Part shown: positions 44,755 through 54,143 of the stretch, in pieces | Layout of the letters: every line of letters starts with the position of its first letter | How positions within the stretch are numbered: the stretch's first letter is position 1 | Origin: Chloroflexota bacterium | GTDB taxonomy: Bacteria; Chloroflexota; Dehalococcoidia; Lucifugimonadales; UBA3495 | Direction of reading: 5' to 3' | Assembly: GCA_009840165.1 (NCBI GenBank) | Contig: VXOG01000067.1 | Coordinates: 103,222 to 167,221, forward strand | DNA: 64,000 bases | Position numbers and translations under genes: made by a program | Notes under the pieces: model-generated | The model's input: the letters and a program-made list of their open reading frames with translations, nothing else | Told to the model about the DNA's origin: nothing | The model's database searches: none

Positions 44755-45807
44755 TCAGCCCTCCACTGCGCGGATGATTCGATCGACGTTTTCGGGACCG
44801 GGCGCGACTTCCTTGCTGTCCACCAGCCGCATCGCCTCTACGATGGCGTCGTGGTACGGCGTGGCAACGCCGGTTTCACGTCCCTTTTCGCAAATCAGGC
44901 CGTTCATGAAGTCCACCTCCGACTTGCGGCCCTTGTGGACGTCCTGCGCCATGGACGCCAGCCAGTTCACGCGGCCACCGGCTTCAGATAGTTTCCCGTC
45001 CAGGTCTTCAAAAACGTCGCCCCGGTCGGCTTCGGCCCACGTCTCCGCCGGCGTGCCGTTGATGGCAACCACCTTGAGGCTCTGCGCCAGGCCAACTTGA
45101 GCGCCTTCCTTGGCGAGGTTGATGCGGATCCGCCTTATGCGCGCGTCGCCGGCCATTTCCTGGCTACCCAGCTGGCTCATGGCGGAAATGGCGTTTCCCA
45201 TACCGTTCTGGCACAGTTTGGCCCACCGCTCACCGGGCAGATTGTCGGTGGCATAAGCGGCATCGATATGGTCCAGTTTGGCGGCGAGGGCTTCCGACCG
45301 TGCCGTAATCGCTCCGGTGTACTCGCCCACCCGGAAGACTGTATGACCATGATCGCGGCCCGGCGCTCCGCCTCGGTTCACATGGGCGGGTTCCCAGAGA
45401 GCAACCTCGATGTGCGAGGCGATGCAGCCCAACTGACGCTCAGGGCCGACGATGTTGGCGATGGTGGGGTCGTTCCAGCAGTTCTGGATAGACACAAACG
45501 CGCCGTCGTCCTTCACGTACCGCTTGATGAAATGAGTTGCCCACTCAGTGTCGTAGGACTTCACGGTGATGAAAGCGTAGTCGAACGGCTCGGTGATGTT
45601 CTGGGCGCCGGTCAAGTGCATAGCGTTGACGGGCACGGTGAAATCACCCTGGCTGCCGCTGGCCCGCAGCCCCTCGGCGCGCATTTTTTCGACGTGTTCG
45701 GGCCACATGTCAATAAAGGTGATGTCGTCCTCGCCGGCTTGGACGAGAAATGCGCCCACGTAGCTACCCACGGCGCCGGGGCCCATGATTGCGATGCGGT
45801 CTGCCAT
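44755..45807 (-). CDS. Ketopantoate reductase (PanE/ApbA) family protein
   Basis: A 350-residue NADPH-dependent reductase. The Rossmann motif GPGAVGSYVGAFLVQAGEDD is at residues 9-28, and the C-terminal helical domain carries the catalytic Lys region (ERWAKLCQNGMGNAISA). True PanE is about 300 residues and makes pantoate from 2-dehydropantoate; this longer relative may reduce a different 2-oxo acid. GGAG lies 8 nt before ATG 45807. It heads the operon with the 44265 gene and carbonic anhydrase. Confidence 0.82.
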   Translation of the reverse strand: MADRIAIMGPGAVGSYVGAFLVQAGEDDITFIDMWPEHVEKMRAEGLRASGSQGDFTVPVNAMHLTGAQNITEPFDYAFITVKSYDTEWATHFIKRYVKDDGAFVSIQNCWNDPTIANIVGPERQLGCIASHIEVALWEPAHVNRGGAPGRDHGHTVFRVGEYTGAITARSEALAAKLDHIDAAYATDNLPGERWAKLCQNGMGNAISAMSQLGSQEMAGDARIRRIRINLAKEGAQVGLAQSLKVVAINGTPAETWAEADRGDVFEDLDGKLSEAGGRVNWLASMAQDVHKGRKSEVDFMNGLICEKGRETGVATPYHDAIVEAMRLVDSKEVAPGPENVDRIIRAVEG

Positions 45808-45851
45808 AGTGTCATCTCCGAGGTGGTTTGTGGTTTTATGAATGCCAGGAA

Positions 45852-46343
45852 TTAGCGTTCAGATGGGGGCGGAAAATACTCTTGCAGCAAGTCGATGCCG
45901 TCGCTAACCGTGCCGGCAGAGTGGATGACCACTGCATCGGTCAGGTCGTTTTCGTAGAAATGGGCGTGCAGGCTGTGGGCCGACGTGGTCACGTTATTCA
46001 GCGTGCTTTCGGCGTCCGGGTCCAACCGCCCTACCAACGAGGCCAGTTCGCCTGCTACCCGGTAAATGCCTACGTGGCTGGACAGTTTTATCCGGTGGTC
46101 GGCGCCGATTGCCTTGATGACCTGCGTGAAAGCGCCCCAGGATTTTTCGGCGACCTGTAGATAATCGCTTTCGTCCAGGCTGCGCTGAACGTGTTGCCGG
46201 TAATGGGCCAAATTGGAACGGTAGGTTGCCGAGTGCGCTGCCGCGTCTTCCTCGGACAGCGAAGTATCCCAGCGAGGAGAGTAGGCGGCACGGATGGCAG
46301 TAACCACCTGCTCATCGGTAAAGGCGGGCTGTGGCGCGTTCAC
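45852..46343 (-). CDS. PaREP1/HEPN-like helical protein
   Basis: A 163-residue helical protein. The segment LDESDYLQVAEKSWGAFTQVIKAIGADH, then SLHAHFYENDLTDAVVI, matches the PaREP1 pattern (AEKxWGA and LHxxFYE) as I recall it; PaREP1 proteins are related to the HEPN superfamily. Function is unknown. GTG 46343 is taken as start because GGAG stands 8 nt upstream. It follows serA on the same strand after a gap with the 46371-46402 hairpin. Confidence 0.6.
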   Translation of the reverse strand: MNAPQPAFTDEQVVTAIRAAYSPRWDTSLSEEDAAAHSATYRSNLAHYRQHVQRSLDESDYLQVAEKSWGAFTQVIKAIGADHRIKLSSHVGIYRVAGELASLVGRLDPDAESTLNNVTTSAHSLHAHFYENDLTDAVVIHSAGTVSDGIDLLQEYFPPPSER

Positions 46344-46370
46344 GGAATCGTCTCCAGGCGGTAACTATAA

Positions 46371-46402
46371 GTTTCGCCCCTGCATTTTTACAGGGGCGAA
46401 AC
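46371..46402. repeat. Inverted repeat with TTCGCCCC core, between serA and the PaREP1-like gene
   Basis: A perfect 12-bp stem (46371-46382 with 46391-46402) closes an 8-nt loop. It shares the TTCGCCCC/GGGGCGAA core with the hairpin at 35279-35306. It may end serA transcription. Confidence 0.6.
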
Positions 46403-46474
46403 CGATTTGTCCATTCTGCCCTGCCACGTCTAAGCAATCCGTTGCGCCGCAATCCTGACCGCCGACCGCAATCG

Positions 46475-48052
46475 CTACATCGCCACCACCCGGGCATCGT
46501 CCACCTGCGGCAGCGCCTTGATTTCGGCCAGCACGACATCCGGCAAGGGATCATCCAGACCCACTACCATCATGGCTTGTCCGCGCGGGGCGATGCGGCC
46601 CACTTCCATGAAACTGATGTTGATGTTGTGCCGGCCGGCGGTGGTGCCCACTGCGCCGATGATGCCGGGCTGGTCCTGGTTGTCAACAAACAGCATATAG
46701 GGGGCGGACGGGGCAACGTCCATCCAGTAGTTGTTGACGCGCACCAGGTGCGGTTCGTCACGCAGGGAGGTGCCCGCGATGGTAATATCGTCGCCGGTGG
46801 TGTGCAAGGTGGCGGAAATCAGGCTAGCGTACTCCCGGCTGTCCGCCGACGATTGCTCGGTGATCTGTAGGCCGCGCTGTTGGGCCAGTACCGGCGCGTT
46901 GATCATGTTGACTGCCTCGCCACTGACCTGCCCCAGCAAGCCAACCAACGCCGCCGCCTTCAAGATGGCCGTGTTGTGCTGGGCGATCTCGCCCTGGTAA
47001 CGCAGCGTGATGCCAACAAACTGCCCGCGCGCCATGCTGGTCAACAATCGTCCGACCATTGACGCCACAGGTACGTAAGGAGCCAGAATTGCGTGAACCT
47101 CCAGCGGCACGAACGGCGCATTCACTGTGTTGCGCGCCGGCTGCCCATCCAGCACCGCCAGCACCTGCTCGGCGGCTTCAATGGCAACCTCCCGCTGCGC
47201 TTCCTGCGTGGATGCCCCCAAGTGCGGAGTGGCAACCAGTCTCGGGTGTTTCAGGAGAGGCAGATCGCCCGGCGGCTCGTTGGTAAAAACGTCCAGGGCC
47301 GCGCCGGCCAGTTGCTCGTTTTCCAAGGCATCCAGCAGCGCATCCTCGTCCACCAATTCGCCCCGGGCCACGTTGATCAGGCGTGCGCCGGGTTTCATCA
47401 TGGACAACTGCGGGGCTGAGATCAGATTCGTCGTGCCTGCTGTCAGTGGGGTGTGCAGGGTGATGAAGTCGGACTGCGCCAGGACTTCTTCCAGCGACAT
47501 CACGGCGACTCCCATGCGGGAAGCGAAGTCCGGAGCGACGAATGGATCGAACGCGATGAGCCGCATCCCGAAGCTGGCGGCACGGCGCGCGACCTCGGAG
47601 CCCACGCGCCCCAACCCAACGATGCCCAGCGTCTTGTTCCGTACCTCGATGCCCATGAACGCGGAACGCTGCCACTGGCCATCTTTCATTGATGCGTAGG
47701 CCTGGGGCACGTTGCGGGCCAGGGCCAGCATGAGCGCGACGGTGTGCTCGGCAGCGGCGACGGTGTTGCCGATGGGCGCGTTGACTACGGCGACGCCGGC
47801 CCGGGTAGCGGCGTCCAGGTCGATGTTGTCCACCCCGATGCCGGCGCGAGCGACCACCTGGAGATCACACCCGGCGGCAATGACGGGCTCCGTGACCTTG
47901 GTTTCGCTGCGCACCACCAGGGCGTCATAGCCGGGAATGGTGGCGATAAGTTCGTCGGGGGAAAGGCCGCGCTTGACGTCAACGGTCACGTGCTTTTTCA
48001 GCAGGTCGACGCCCTCCGCGGCTACGTTGTCGGTAATCAGTACTTTGGGCAT
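46475..48052 (-). CDS. serA: D-3-phosphoglycerate dehydrogenase, full length
   Basis: A 525-residue type I PGDH, first enzyme of serine biosynthesis (3-phosphoglycerate to 3-phosphohydroxypyruvate). The substrate-binding and NAD domains occupy residues 1-315: GLGRVGSEVARRAASFGM, catalytic Arg in NVARGELVDED, Glu in DVFTNEPPG, His in PHLGASTQEAQ. An intervening domain follows (to about 450), then a C-terminal ACT domain (ICCLLFVDNQDQPGIIG-like, here MLFVDNQDQPGIIGAVG) for serine feedback. Residues 1-316 recur in the tandem copy at 50413-51375. It is divergent from LLM-A across a 222-bp region. Confidence 0.93.
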   Translation of the reverse strand: MPKVLITDNVAAEGVDLLKKHVTVDVKRGLSPDELIATIPGYDALVVRSETKVTEPVIAAGCDLQVVARAGIGVDNIDLDAATRAGVAVVNAPIGNTVAAAEHTVALMLALARNVPQAYASMKDGQWQRSAFMGIEVRNKTLGIVGLGRVGSEVARRAASFGMRLIAFDPFVAPDFASRMGVAVMSLEEVLAQSDFITLHTPLTAGTTNLISAPQLSMMKPGARLINVARGELVDEDALLDALENEQLAGAALDVFTNEPPGDLPLLKHPRLVATPHLGASTQEAQREVAIEAAEQVLAVLDGQPARNTVNAPFVPLEVHAILAPYVPVASMVGRLLTSMARGQFVGITLRYQGEIAQHNTAILKAAALVGLLGQVSGEAVNMINAPVLAQQRGLQITEQSSADSREYASLISATLHTTGDDITIAGTSLRDEPHLVRVNNYWMDVAPSAPYMLFVDNQDQPGIIGAVGTTAGRHNINISFMEVGRIAPRGQAMMVVGLDDPLPDVVLAEIKALPQVDDARVVAM

Positions 48053-50427
48053 AAAAAATCAGCCTCCTCCAATCTGGACCCGATCGGCCGGACGCTGGTA
48101 AGACTTTGAATGAATGGCTACCGCTGGCGGCTCACGATACGGGACGAAATGACAGTCTTAGCCTGCGATGGTAGCATGACGATTGTAACACAAACCCCGT
48201 CCTACGCGCTCGGCGCCATGATTGCACTTGGGACCGAACGACTCAGCATACCCCGTAACGTCGGAGGAATACCCATGATCAAAGACTTTTCCGTCCTGTA
48301 CGCGGGCCATGTCCTGGAAGGCGACGGCATCGGATTCGACGGCATTCCCGCCAATGACCGCTGGTACGACAACGACCGTCTGTCCATGGCGCTGGACATC
48401 GCGCGGGAGGCCGCCGTGTTCCTGGACGACCTCGGTTTCGACATCCTGTGGATGGCCGAGCACCACTTTCAGCGCGAGGGCTACGAGTGCATCCCCAACC
48501 TGCTCATCATGAGCCAGTACCTGGCCCAGCACACCAACCGCATCAAGTTCGGCTGCGGGTTCAACATCCTGCCGATGTGGCACCCTATCCGCCTGGCCGA
48601 GGACTTCGCCATGGTGGACATTCTTACCGAGGGCCGTGTCGTCTTTGGCATCGGGCGCGGCTACCACACCCGCGAAGTTGAGTCCTTCGGCGCGCCGATG
48701 ATCGACGGCGACGCCAACCGCGAGTTGTTCGAGGAACAGTTCGAGATAATGATGAAGGCTTTCAACAGCGACGCATTCTCCCACCAGGGCAAGCACTACA
48801 CCATCCCGCCGGACATTCCGTATCGCGGGTACGACCTCAAGGAAGTGACCCTCGTGCCCCGGCCCAGAACCCGCCCGGTGGACGTGTGGCAGCCCATCGT
48901 CAGCGCATCTGATCGCGCCCTGGATTTTATGGCAAAGTGGGGCATCAAGGGCGTGATCCTCGGCACCGGCGAGCAATACGTCGAGGAGTGGGTCCAACGC
49001 TACAAGGCTGCCAACCAGCGCGCCGGCCGTGAGCTCGCGCTGGGTGAGGGTCTGTGTATCGGCCTTTGGGCCATGGTGGACGACAGCACCGCCGCCGCTC
49101 GTCGCCAGCTACAACCGCTCTTCGAGGAGCACGTCAAGTTCGCCGCGCCGTTGGGGATGTTGCGCTACAGCGACCAGCAGATTTCCGCCACCGGCCCCGG
49201 CGGGGTCGCCCGCCACATCGCCGCCGGTACCGACTTCCAGGATGTCATCGACAACCGCGCCTGGTTCGCGGGCAGCCCCGAGGACACCATCGCCTACCTG
49301 GAAGAGTTGCAGGAAAAATACCCCGGCCTCGAACAGATCATGATCGCCTTCCCAATGGGCGCAACCACCAACCAGTTCAAGGACCAGATGGGCCGGTTTG
49401 CGGCGGAGGTGATACCGCACTTCAAAAAGCAGGCAACGTCGAACGTATAGTTCCTTCAGGTACGACCTTGTGCCCATCATCACCATTTCATTGGTGTATG
49501 ATTCCACCTACGATCCCGTCCCACACCCCGGCCAACCACGCAAGGAGGCCATTCCATGTTCCTGATGCGTTTTACCGAACGGGCTTACGTGAACTATACC
49601 GAGGAGGACGTTCGCAACTCCCCCAATGAGGCGGTGCGCCTCACCTTCTCCAACTCCAACTTCAGCCCGGAGGAAGGCCACTACCTGTACAACATGTATC
49701 TCGACGAGTATGAATACTCGGAGGAGGTCGGGTTCGACGGGCTGATGCTCAACGAGCATCACAACACGCCCACCTGCTTGGGCGCGACGATGAACCTGGA
49801 GGCCGCGATCCTGGCGCGCAACACCAAGAAACCCAAGATCGTGTTGTTGGGCAATCCGCTGCCCATCTTCGACAACCCCATCCGTCTGGCTGAAGAGTTG
49901 GCGGAGATCGACATGATTTCCGGCGGCCGGCTGGTTTCCGGATTCGTGCGCGGCACCGGCGTCGAGAGCCTGGCTACCAATACCAACCCGCTGCACAACC
50001 GCGCCCGGTTCGAGGAGGCCCATGACCTGGTCATCAAGACCTGGACCACGCCCGGCCCGTTCCGCTGGGAGGGCGACCACTACCACTTCCGCGTCGTCAA
50101 TCCTTTCCAGACTCCCCTGCAAAAGCCTCATCCGCCGGTCTGGATACCCGGCACCGGCAGCCCTGAAACCCTGGTGTGGTGCGCGGAGCGGAACTACCCC
50201 TACATTTTCCTGGAAACCGACCCGCAGGGTACCCAGGATATGAAATCCATCTACACTGAGGCAGCCCGTGAGCACGGTTACGAGCCCGGCCCGGAGAACT
50301 TCGGCTACCTGGTACGCATACACGTGCAGGACACCGACGAGAAAGCCTACGACGTGGGCAAGGGCTACATGGTGGGCAACATCGGCGTCGGCCGCATCCC
50401 GCTGCCCCGCGACTACGCCTCTCCCGT
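47105..50427. repeat. Tandem duplication, unit 1 (3,323 bp)
   Basis: First copy of a 3,323-bp direct tandem duplication, covering the 5' 60% of serA, the divergent promoter region, all of LLM-A and the first 292 codons of LLM-B. The next unit begins at 50428. Breakpoints share CGGC (47105-47108, 50428-50431, 53751-53754). The copies appear identical in every segment I compared. Confidence 0.9.
48275..49450 (+). CDS. LLM class flavin-dependent oxidoreductase A, copy 1
   Basis: A 391-residue luciferase-family monooxygenase. It has FLDDLGFDILWMAEHHFQREGYECIPN, IKFGCGFNILPMWHPIRLAEDFAMVDILTEGRVVFGIGRGYHTRE and GSPEDTIAYLEELQEKYPGLEQIM, an FMN/FMNH2-binding TIM barrel. ATG 48275 is chosen with GGAGG 8 nt upstream; upstream in-frame codons would add an unlikely leader. 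The gene is divergent from serA and followed 105 bp later by LLM-B. An identical copy lies at 51598-52773. Substrate unknown. Confidence 0.87.
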   Translation: MIKDFSVLYAGHVLEGDGIGFDGIPANDRWYDNDRLSMALDIAREAAVFLDDLGFDILWMAEHHFQREGYECIPNLLIMSQYLAQHTNRIKFGCGFNILPMWHPIRLAEDFAMVDILTEGRVVFGIGRGYHTREVESFGAPMIDGDANRELFEEQFEIMMKAFNSDAFSHQGKHYTIPPDIPYRGYDLKEVTLVPRPRTRPVDVWQPIVSASDRALDFMAKWGIKGVILGTGEQYVEEWVQRYKAANQRAGRELALGEGLCIGLWAMVDDSTAAARRQLQPLFEEHVKFAAPLGMLRYSDQQISATGPGGVARHIAAGTDFQDVIDNRAWFAGSPEDTIAYLEELQEKYPGLEQIMIAFPMGATTNQFKDQMGRFAAEVIPHFKKQATSNV

Positions 50428-50431
50428 CGGC
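49556..50431 (+). pseudogene. LLM oxidoreductase B, copy 1, C-terminally truncated by the duplication
   Basis: Residues 1-292 match the intact 411-residue LLM-B at 52879-54114. At the duplication junction (50428-50431) the reading frame leaves the gene and continues into antisense serA sequence up to a stop ending at 51022, adding about 196 unrelated residues. The C-terminal 119 residues, which complete the TIM barrel, are lost, so the product is probably inactive. The barrel start (EEVGFDGLMLNEHHNTP) and RFEEAHDLVIKTWTTPGPF are retained. GGAGG precedes ATG 49556. Confidence 0.85.
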
Positions 50432-51375
50432 ACGAACGGCGCATTCACTGTGTTGCGCGCCGGCTGCCCATCCAGCACCGCCAGCACCTGCTCGGCGGCT
50501 TCAATGGCAACCTCCCGCTGCGCTTCCTGCGTGGATGCCCCCAAGTGCGGAGTGGCAACCAGTCTCGGGTGTTTCAGGAGAGGCAGATCGCCCGGCGGCT
50601 CGTTGGTAAAAACGTCCAGGGCCGCGCCGGCCAGTTGCTCGTTTTCCAAGGCATCCAGCAGCGCATCCTCGTCCACCAATTCGCCCCGGGCCACGTTGAT
50701 CAGGCGTGCGCCGGGTTTCATCATGGACAACTGCGGGGCTGAGATCAGATTCGTCGTGCCTGCTGTCAGTGGGGTGTGCAGGGTGATGAAGTCGGACTGC
50801 GCCAGGACTTCTTCCAGCGACATCACGGCGACTCCCATGCGGGAAGCGAAGTCCGGAGCGACGAATGGATCGAACGCGATGAGCCGCATCCCGAAGCTGG
50901 CGGCACGGCGCGCGACCTCGGAGCCCACGCGCCCCAACCCAACGATGCCCAGCGTCTTGTTCCGTACCTCGATGCCCATGAACGCGGAACGCTGCCACTG
51001 GCCATCTTTCATTGATGCGTAGGCCTGGGGCACGTTGCGGGCCAGGGCCAGCATGAGCGCGACGGTGTGCTCGGCAGCGGCGACGGTGTTGCCGATGGGC
51101 GCGTTGACTACGGCGACGCCGGCCCGGGTAGCGGCGTCCAGGTCGATGTTGTCCACCCCGATGCCGGCGCGAGCGACCACCTGGAGATCACACCCGGCGG
51201 CAATGACGGGCTCCGTGACCTTGGTTTCGCTGCGCACCACCAGGGCGTCATAGCCGGGAATGGTGGCGATAAGTTCGTCGGGGGAAAGGCCGCGCTTGAC
51301 GTCAACGGTCACGTGCTTTTTCAGCAGGTCGACGCCCTCCGCGGCTACGTTGTCGGTAATCAGTACTTTGGGCAT
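50413..51375 (-). CDS. serA: D-3-phosphoglycerate dehydrogenase, truncated copy lacking the regulatory domains
   Basis: A 320-residue frame: residues 1-316 identical to SerA at 46475-48052, then four junction-derived residues (TGEA) and TAG. It keeps the whole substrate- and NAD-binding core with catalytic Arg, Glu and His, but loses the intervening and ACT domains. Short PGDHs of this size (type III) are active in other bacteria and are not serine-inhibited, so the product could be a feedback-resistant enzyme if folded and expressed. It has its own copy of the divergent promoter region. It may equally be a non-functional by-product. Confidence 0.8.
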   Translation of the reverse strand: MPKVLITDNVAAEGVDLLKKHVTVDVKRGLSPDELIATIPGYDALVVRSETKVTEPVIAAGCDLQVVARAGIGVDNIDLDAATRAGVAVVNAPIGNTVAAAEHTVALMLALARNVPQAYASMKDGQWQRSAFMGIEVRNKTLGIVGLGRVGSEVARRAASFGMRLIAFDPFVAPDFASRMGVAVMSLEEVLAQSDFITLHTPLTAGTTNLISAPQLSMMKPGARLINVARGELVDEDALLDALENEQLAGAALDVFTNEPPGDLPLLKHPRLVATPHLGASTQEAQREVAIEAAEQVLAVLDGQPARNTVNAPFVPTGEA

Positions 51376-53754
51376 AAAAAATCAGCCTCCTCCAATCTGG
51401 ACCCGATCGGCCGGACGCTGGTAAGACTTTGAATGAATGGCTACCGCTGGCGGCTCACGATACGGGACGAAATGACAGTCTTAGCCTGCGATGGTAGCAT
51501 GACGATTGTAACACAAACCCCGTCCTACGCGCTCGGCGCCATGATTGCACTTGGGACCGAACGACTCAGCATACCCCGTAACGTCGGAGGAATACCCATG
51601 ATCAAAGACTTTTCCGTCCTGTACGCGGGCCATGTCCTGGAAGGCGACGGCATCGGATTCGACGGCATTCCCGCCAATGACCGCTGGTACGACAACGACC
51701 GTCTGTCCATGGCGCTGGACATCGCGCGGGAGGCCGCCGTGTTCCTGGACGACCTCGGTTTCGACATCCTGTGGATGGCCGAGCACCACTTTCAGCGCGA
51801 GGGCTACGAGTGCATCCCCAACCTGCTCATCATGAGCCAGTACCTGGCCCAGCACACCAACCGCATCAAGTTCGGCTGCGGGTTCAACATCCTGCCGATG
51901 TGGCACCCTATCCGCCTGGCCGAGGACTTCGCCATGGTGGACATTCTTACCGAGGGCCGTGTCGTCTTTGGCATCGGGCGCGGCTACCACACCCGCGAAG
52001 TTGAGTCCTTCGGCGCGCCGATGATCGACGGCGACGCCAACCGCGAGTTGTTCGAGGAACAGTTCGAGATAATGATGAAGGCTTTCAACAGCGACGCATT
52101 CTCCCACCAGGGCAAGCACTACACCATCCCGCCGGACATTCCGTATCGCGGGTACGACCTCAAGGAAGTGACCCTCGTGCCCCGGCCCAGAACCCGCCCG
52201 GTGGACGTGTGGCAGCCCATCGTCAGCGCATCTGATCGCGCCCTGGATTTTATGGCAAAGTGGGGCATCAAGGGCGTGATCCTCGGCACCGGCGAGCAAT
52301 ACGTCGAGGAGTGGGTCCAACGCTACAAGGCTGCCAACCAGCGCGCCGGCCGTGAGCTCGCGCTGGGTGAGGGTCTGTGTATCGGCCTTTGGGCCATGGT
52401 GGACGACAGCACCGCCGCCGCTCGTCGCCAGCTACAACCGCTCTTCGAGGAGCACGTCAAGTTCGCCGCGCCGTTGGGGATGTTGCGCTACAGCGACCAG
52501 CAGATTTCCGCCACCGGCCCCGGCGGGGTCGCCCGCCACATCGCCGCCGGTACCGACTTCCAGGATGTCATCGACAACCGCGCCTGGTTCGCGGGCAGCC
52601 CCGAGGACACCATCGCCTACCTGGAAGAGTTGCAGGAAAAATACCCCGGCCTCGAACAGATCATGATCGCCTTCCCAATGGGCGCAACCACCAACCAGTT
52701 CAAGGACCAGATGGGCCGGTTTGCGGCGGAGGTGATACCGCACTTCAAAAAGCAGGCAACGTCGAACGTATAGTTCCTTCAGGTACGACCTTGTGCCCAT
52801 CATCACCATTTCATTGGTGTATGATTCCACCTACGATCCCGTCCCACACCCCGGCCAACCACGCAAGGAGGCCATTCCATGTTCCTGATGCGTTTTACCG
52901 AACGGGCTTACGTGAACTATACCGAGGAGGACGTTCGCAACTCCCCCAATGAGGCGGTGCGCCTCACCTTCTCCAACTCCAACTTCAGCCCGGAGGAAGG
53001 CCACTACCTGTACAACATGTATCTCGACGAGTATGAATACTCGGAGGAGGTCGGGTTCGACGGGCTGATGCTCAACGAGCATCACAACACGCCCACCTGC
53101 TTGGGCGCGACGATGAACCTGGAGGCCGCGATCCTGGCGCGCAACACCAAGAAACCCAAGATCGTGTTGTTGGGCAATCCGCTGCCCATCTTCGACAACC
53201 CCATCCGTCTGGCTGAAGAGTTGGCGGAGATCGACATGATTTCCGGCGGCCGGCTGGTTTCCGGATTCGTGCGCGGCACCGGCGTCGAGAGCCTGGCTAC
53301 CAATACCAACCCGCTGCACAACCGCGCCCGGTTCGAGGAGGCCCATGACCTGGTCATCAAGACCTGGACCACGCCCGGCCCGTTCCGCTGGGAGGGCGAC
53401 CACTACCACTTCCGCGTCGTCAATCCTTTCCAGACTCCCCTGCAAAAGCCTCATCCGCCGGTCTGGATACCCGGCACCGGCAGCCCTGAAACCCTGGTGT
53501 GGTGCGCGGAGCGGAACTACCCCTACATTTTCCTGGAAACCGACCCGCAGGGTACCCAGGATATGAAATCCATCTACACTGAGGCAGCCCGTGAGCACGG
53601 TTACGAGCCCGGCCCGGAGAACTTCGGCTACCTGGTACGCATACACGTGCAGGACACCGACGAGAAAGCCTACGACGTGGGCAAGGGCTACATGGTGGGC
53701 AACATCGGCGTCGGCCGCATCCCGCTGCCCCGCGACTACGCCTCTCCCGTCGGC
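50428..53754. repeat. Tandem duplication, unit 2 (3,323 bp plus CGGC overlap)
   Basis: Second copy, in direct orientation, offset by 3,323 bp from unit 1. It carries the truncated serA, LLM-A copy 2 and the 5' part of LLM-B, whose 3' part continues past 53754 as unique sequence. Neither end has inverted repeats, target-site duplications beyond CGGC, or a transposase. Confidence 0.9.
51598..52773 (+). CDS. LLM class flavin-dependent oxidoreductase A, copy 2
   Basis: Identical 391-residue product to 48275-49450, including the GGAGG ribosome site and the entire 222-bp upstream region. If expressed, LLM-A dosage is doubled while LLM-B and SerA each have one intact copy. It lies between the truncated serA (divergent) and the intact LLM-B. 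Confidence 0.87.
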   Translation: MIKDFSVLYAGHVLEGDGIGFDGIPANDRWYDNDRLSMALDIAREAAVFLDDLGFDILWMAEHHFQREGYECIPNLLIMSQYLAQHTNRIKFGCGFNILPMWHPIRLAEDFAMVDILTEGRVVFGIGRGYHTREVESFGAPMIDGDANRELFEEQFEIMMKAFNSDAFSHQGKHYTIPPDIPYRGYDLKEVTLVPRPRTRPVDVWQPIVSASDRALDFMAKWGIKGVILGTGEQYVEEWVQRYKAANQRAGRELALGEGLCIGLWAMVDDSTAAARRQLQPLFEEHVKFAAPLGMLRYSDQQISATGPGGVARHIAAGTDFQDVIDNRAWFAGSPEDTIAYLEELQEKYPGLEQIMIAFPMGATTNQFKDQMGRFAAEVIPHFKKQATSNV

Positions 53755-54114
53755 TATGGCAGCCGCAGCGATGACCCGCGCTTCCTGCGCCTGCGCGAGC
53801 AGATTCGCAGCGACCCGTTCCGCGTCGGTGGCCTGGATTCGGCTCACTACGATGAGATTCTGGACTCGAAACGCTGGATCATCGGCAGCCCCGAAACCGT
53901 AGTCAGCCAGTTGCGCGAAGTTTTGAGCTACATGCGCCCCGGCATCCTCGCCGTGTGGACCAACGACGGTTCCATCAGCCACGAGGACACCATGCGTTGC
54001 CTCGAACTCATGGGCCAGGAGGTGCTGCCTGCCCTCCGGGAAATCGGCGAGGAACTGGAGTTGACCGACCCATTCCAGAAAGAGGGTGTCATGCCCGGCC
54101 TCACCTCCGTCTAA
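52879..54114 (+). CDS. LLM class flavin-dependent oxidoreductase B, intact
   Basis: A 411-residue luciferase-family monooxygenase. It has YLDEYEYSEEVGFDGLMLNEHHNTPTCLGA, MISGGRLVSGFVRGTGVESLA, KPHPPVWIPGTGSPETLVW and, in the part missing from copy 1, SKRWIIGSPETVVSQLREVLSYMRPG. It is a clear paralogue of LLM-C at 55079 (shared NEHHNTP, KTWTTPGPFRWEG, PGTGSPET). GGAGG precedes ATG 52879. An alpha/beta hydrolase gene follows 90 bp later, which suits a monooxygenation-then-hydrolysis route. Confidence 0.87.
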   Translation: MFLMRFTERAYVNYTEEDVRNSPNEAVRLTFSNSNFSPEEGHYLYNMYLDEYEYSEEVGFDGLMLNEHHNTPTCLGATMNLEAAILARNTKKPKIVLLGNPLPIFDNPIRLAEELAEIDMISGGRLVSGFVRGTGVESLATNTNPLHNRARFEEAHDLVIKTWTTPGPFRWEGDHYHFRVVNPFQTPLQKPHPPVWIPGTGSPETLVWCAERNYPYIFLETDPQGTQDMKSIYTEAAREHGYEPGPENFGYLVRIHVQDTDEKAYDVGKGYMVGNIGVGRIPLPRDYASPVGYGSRSDDPRFLRLREQIRSDPFRVGGLDSAHYDEILDSKRWIIGSPETVVSQLREVLSYMRPGILAVWTNDGSISHEDTMRCLELMGQEVLPALREIGEELELTDPFQKEGVMPGLTSV

Positions 54115-54143
54115 TTGCCAAAGGCTTTCCACCCTCACCCTAA

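Noticed and set aside
46331..46870. Plus-strand frame opposite the 3' end of serA
   Set aside because: The minus strand carries the conserved ACT domain of SerA; the plus frame has no family resemblance.
48158..48997. Long antisense frame within LLM-A (and its copy at 51481-52320)
   Set aside because: It lies wholly opposite a well-supported gene, has no recognisable domain, and long antisense frames are expected in GC-rich DNA.
47105..53754. Transposon or phage origin of the duplicated segment
   Set aside because: No transposase, terminal inverted repeat, target-site duplication or integrase; only CGGC is shared at the breakpoints.
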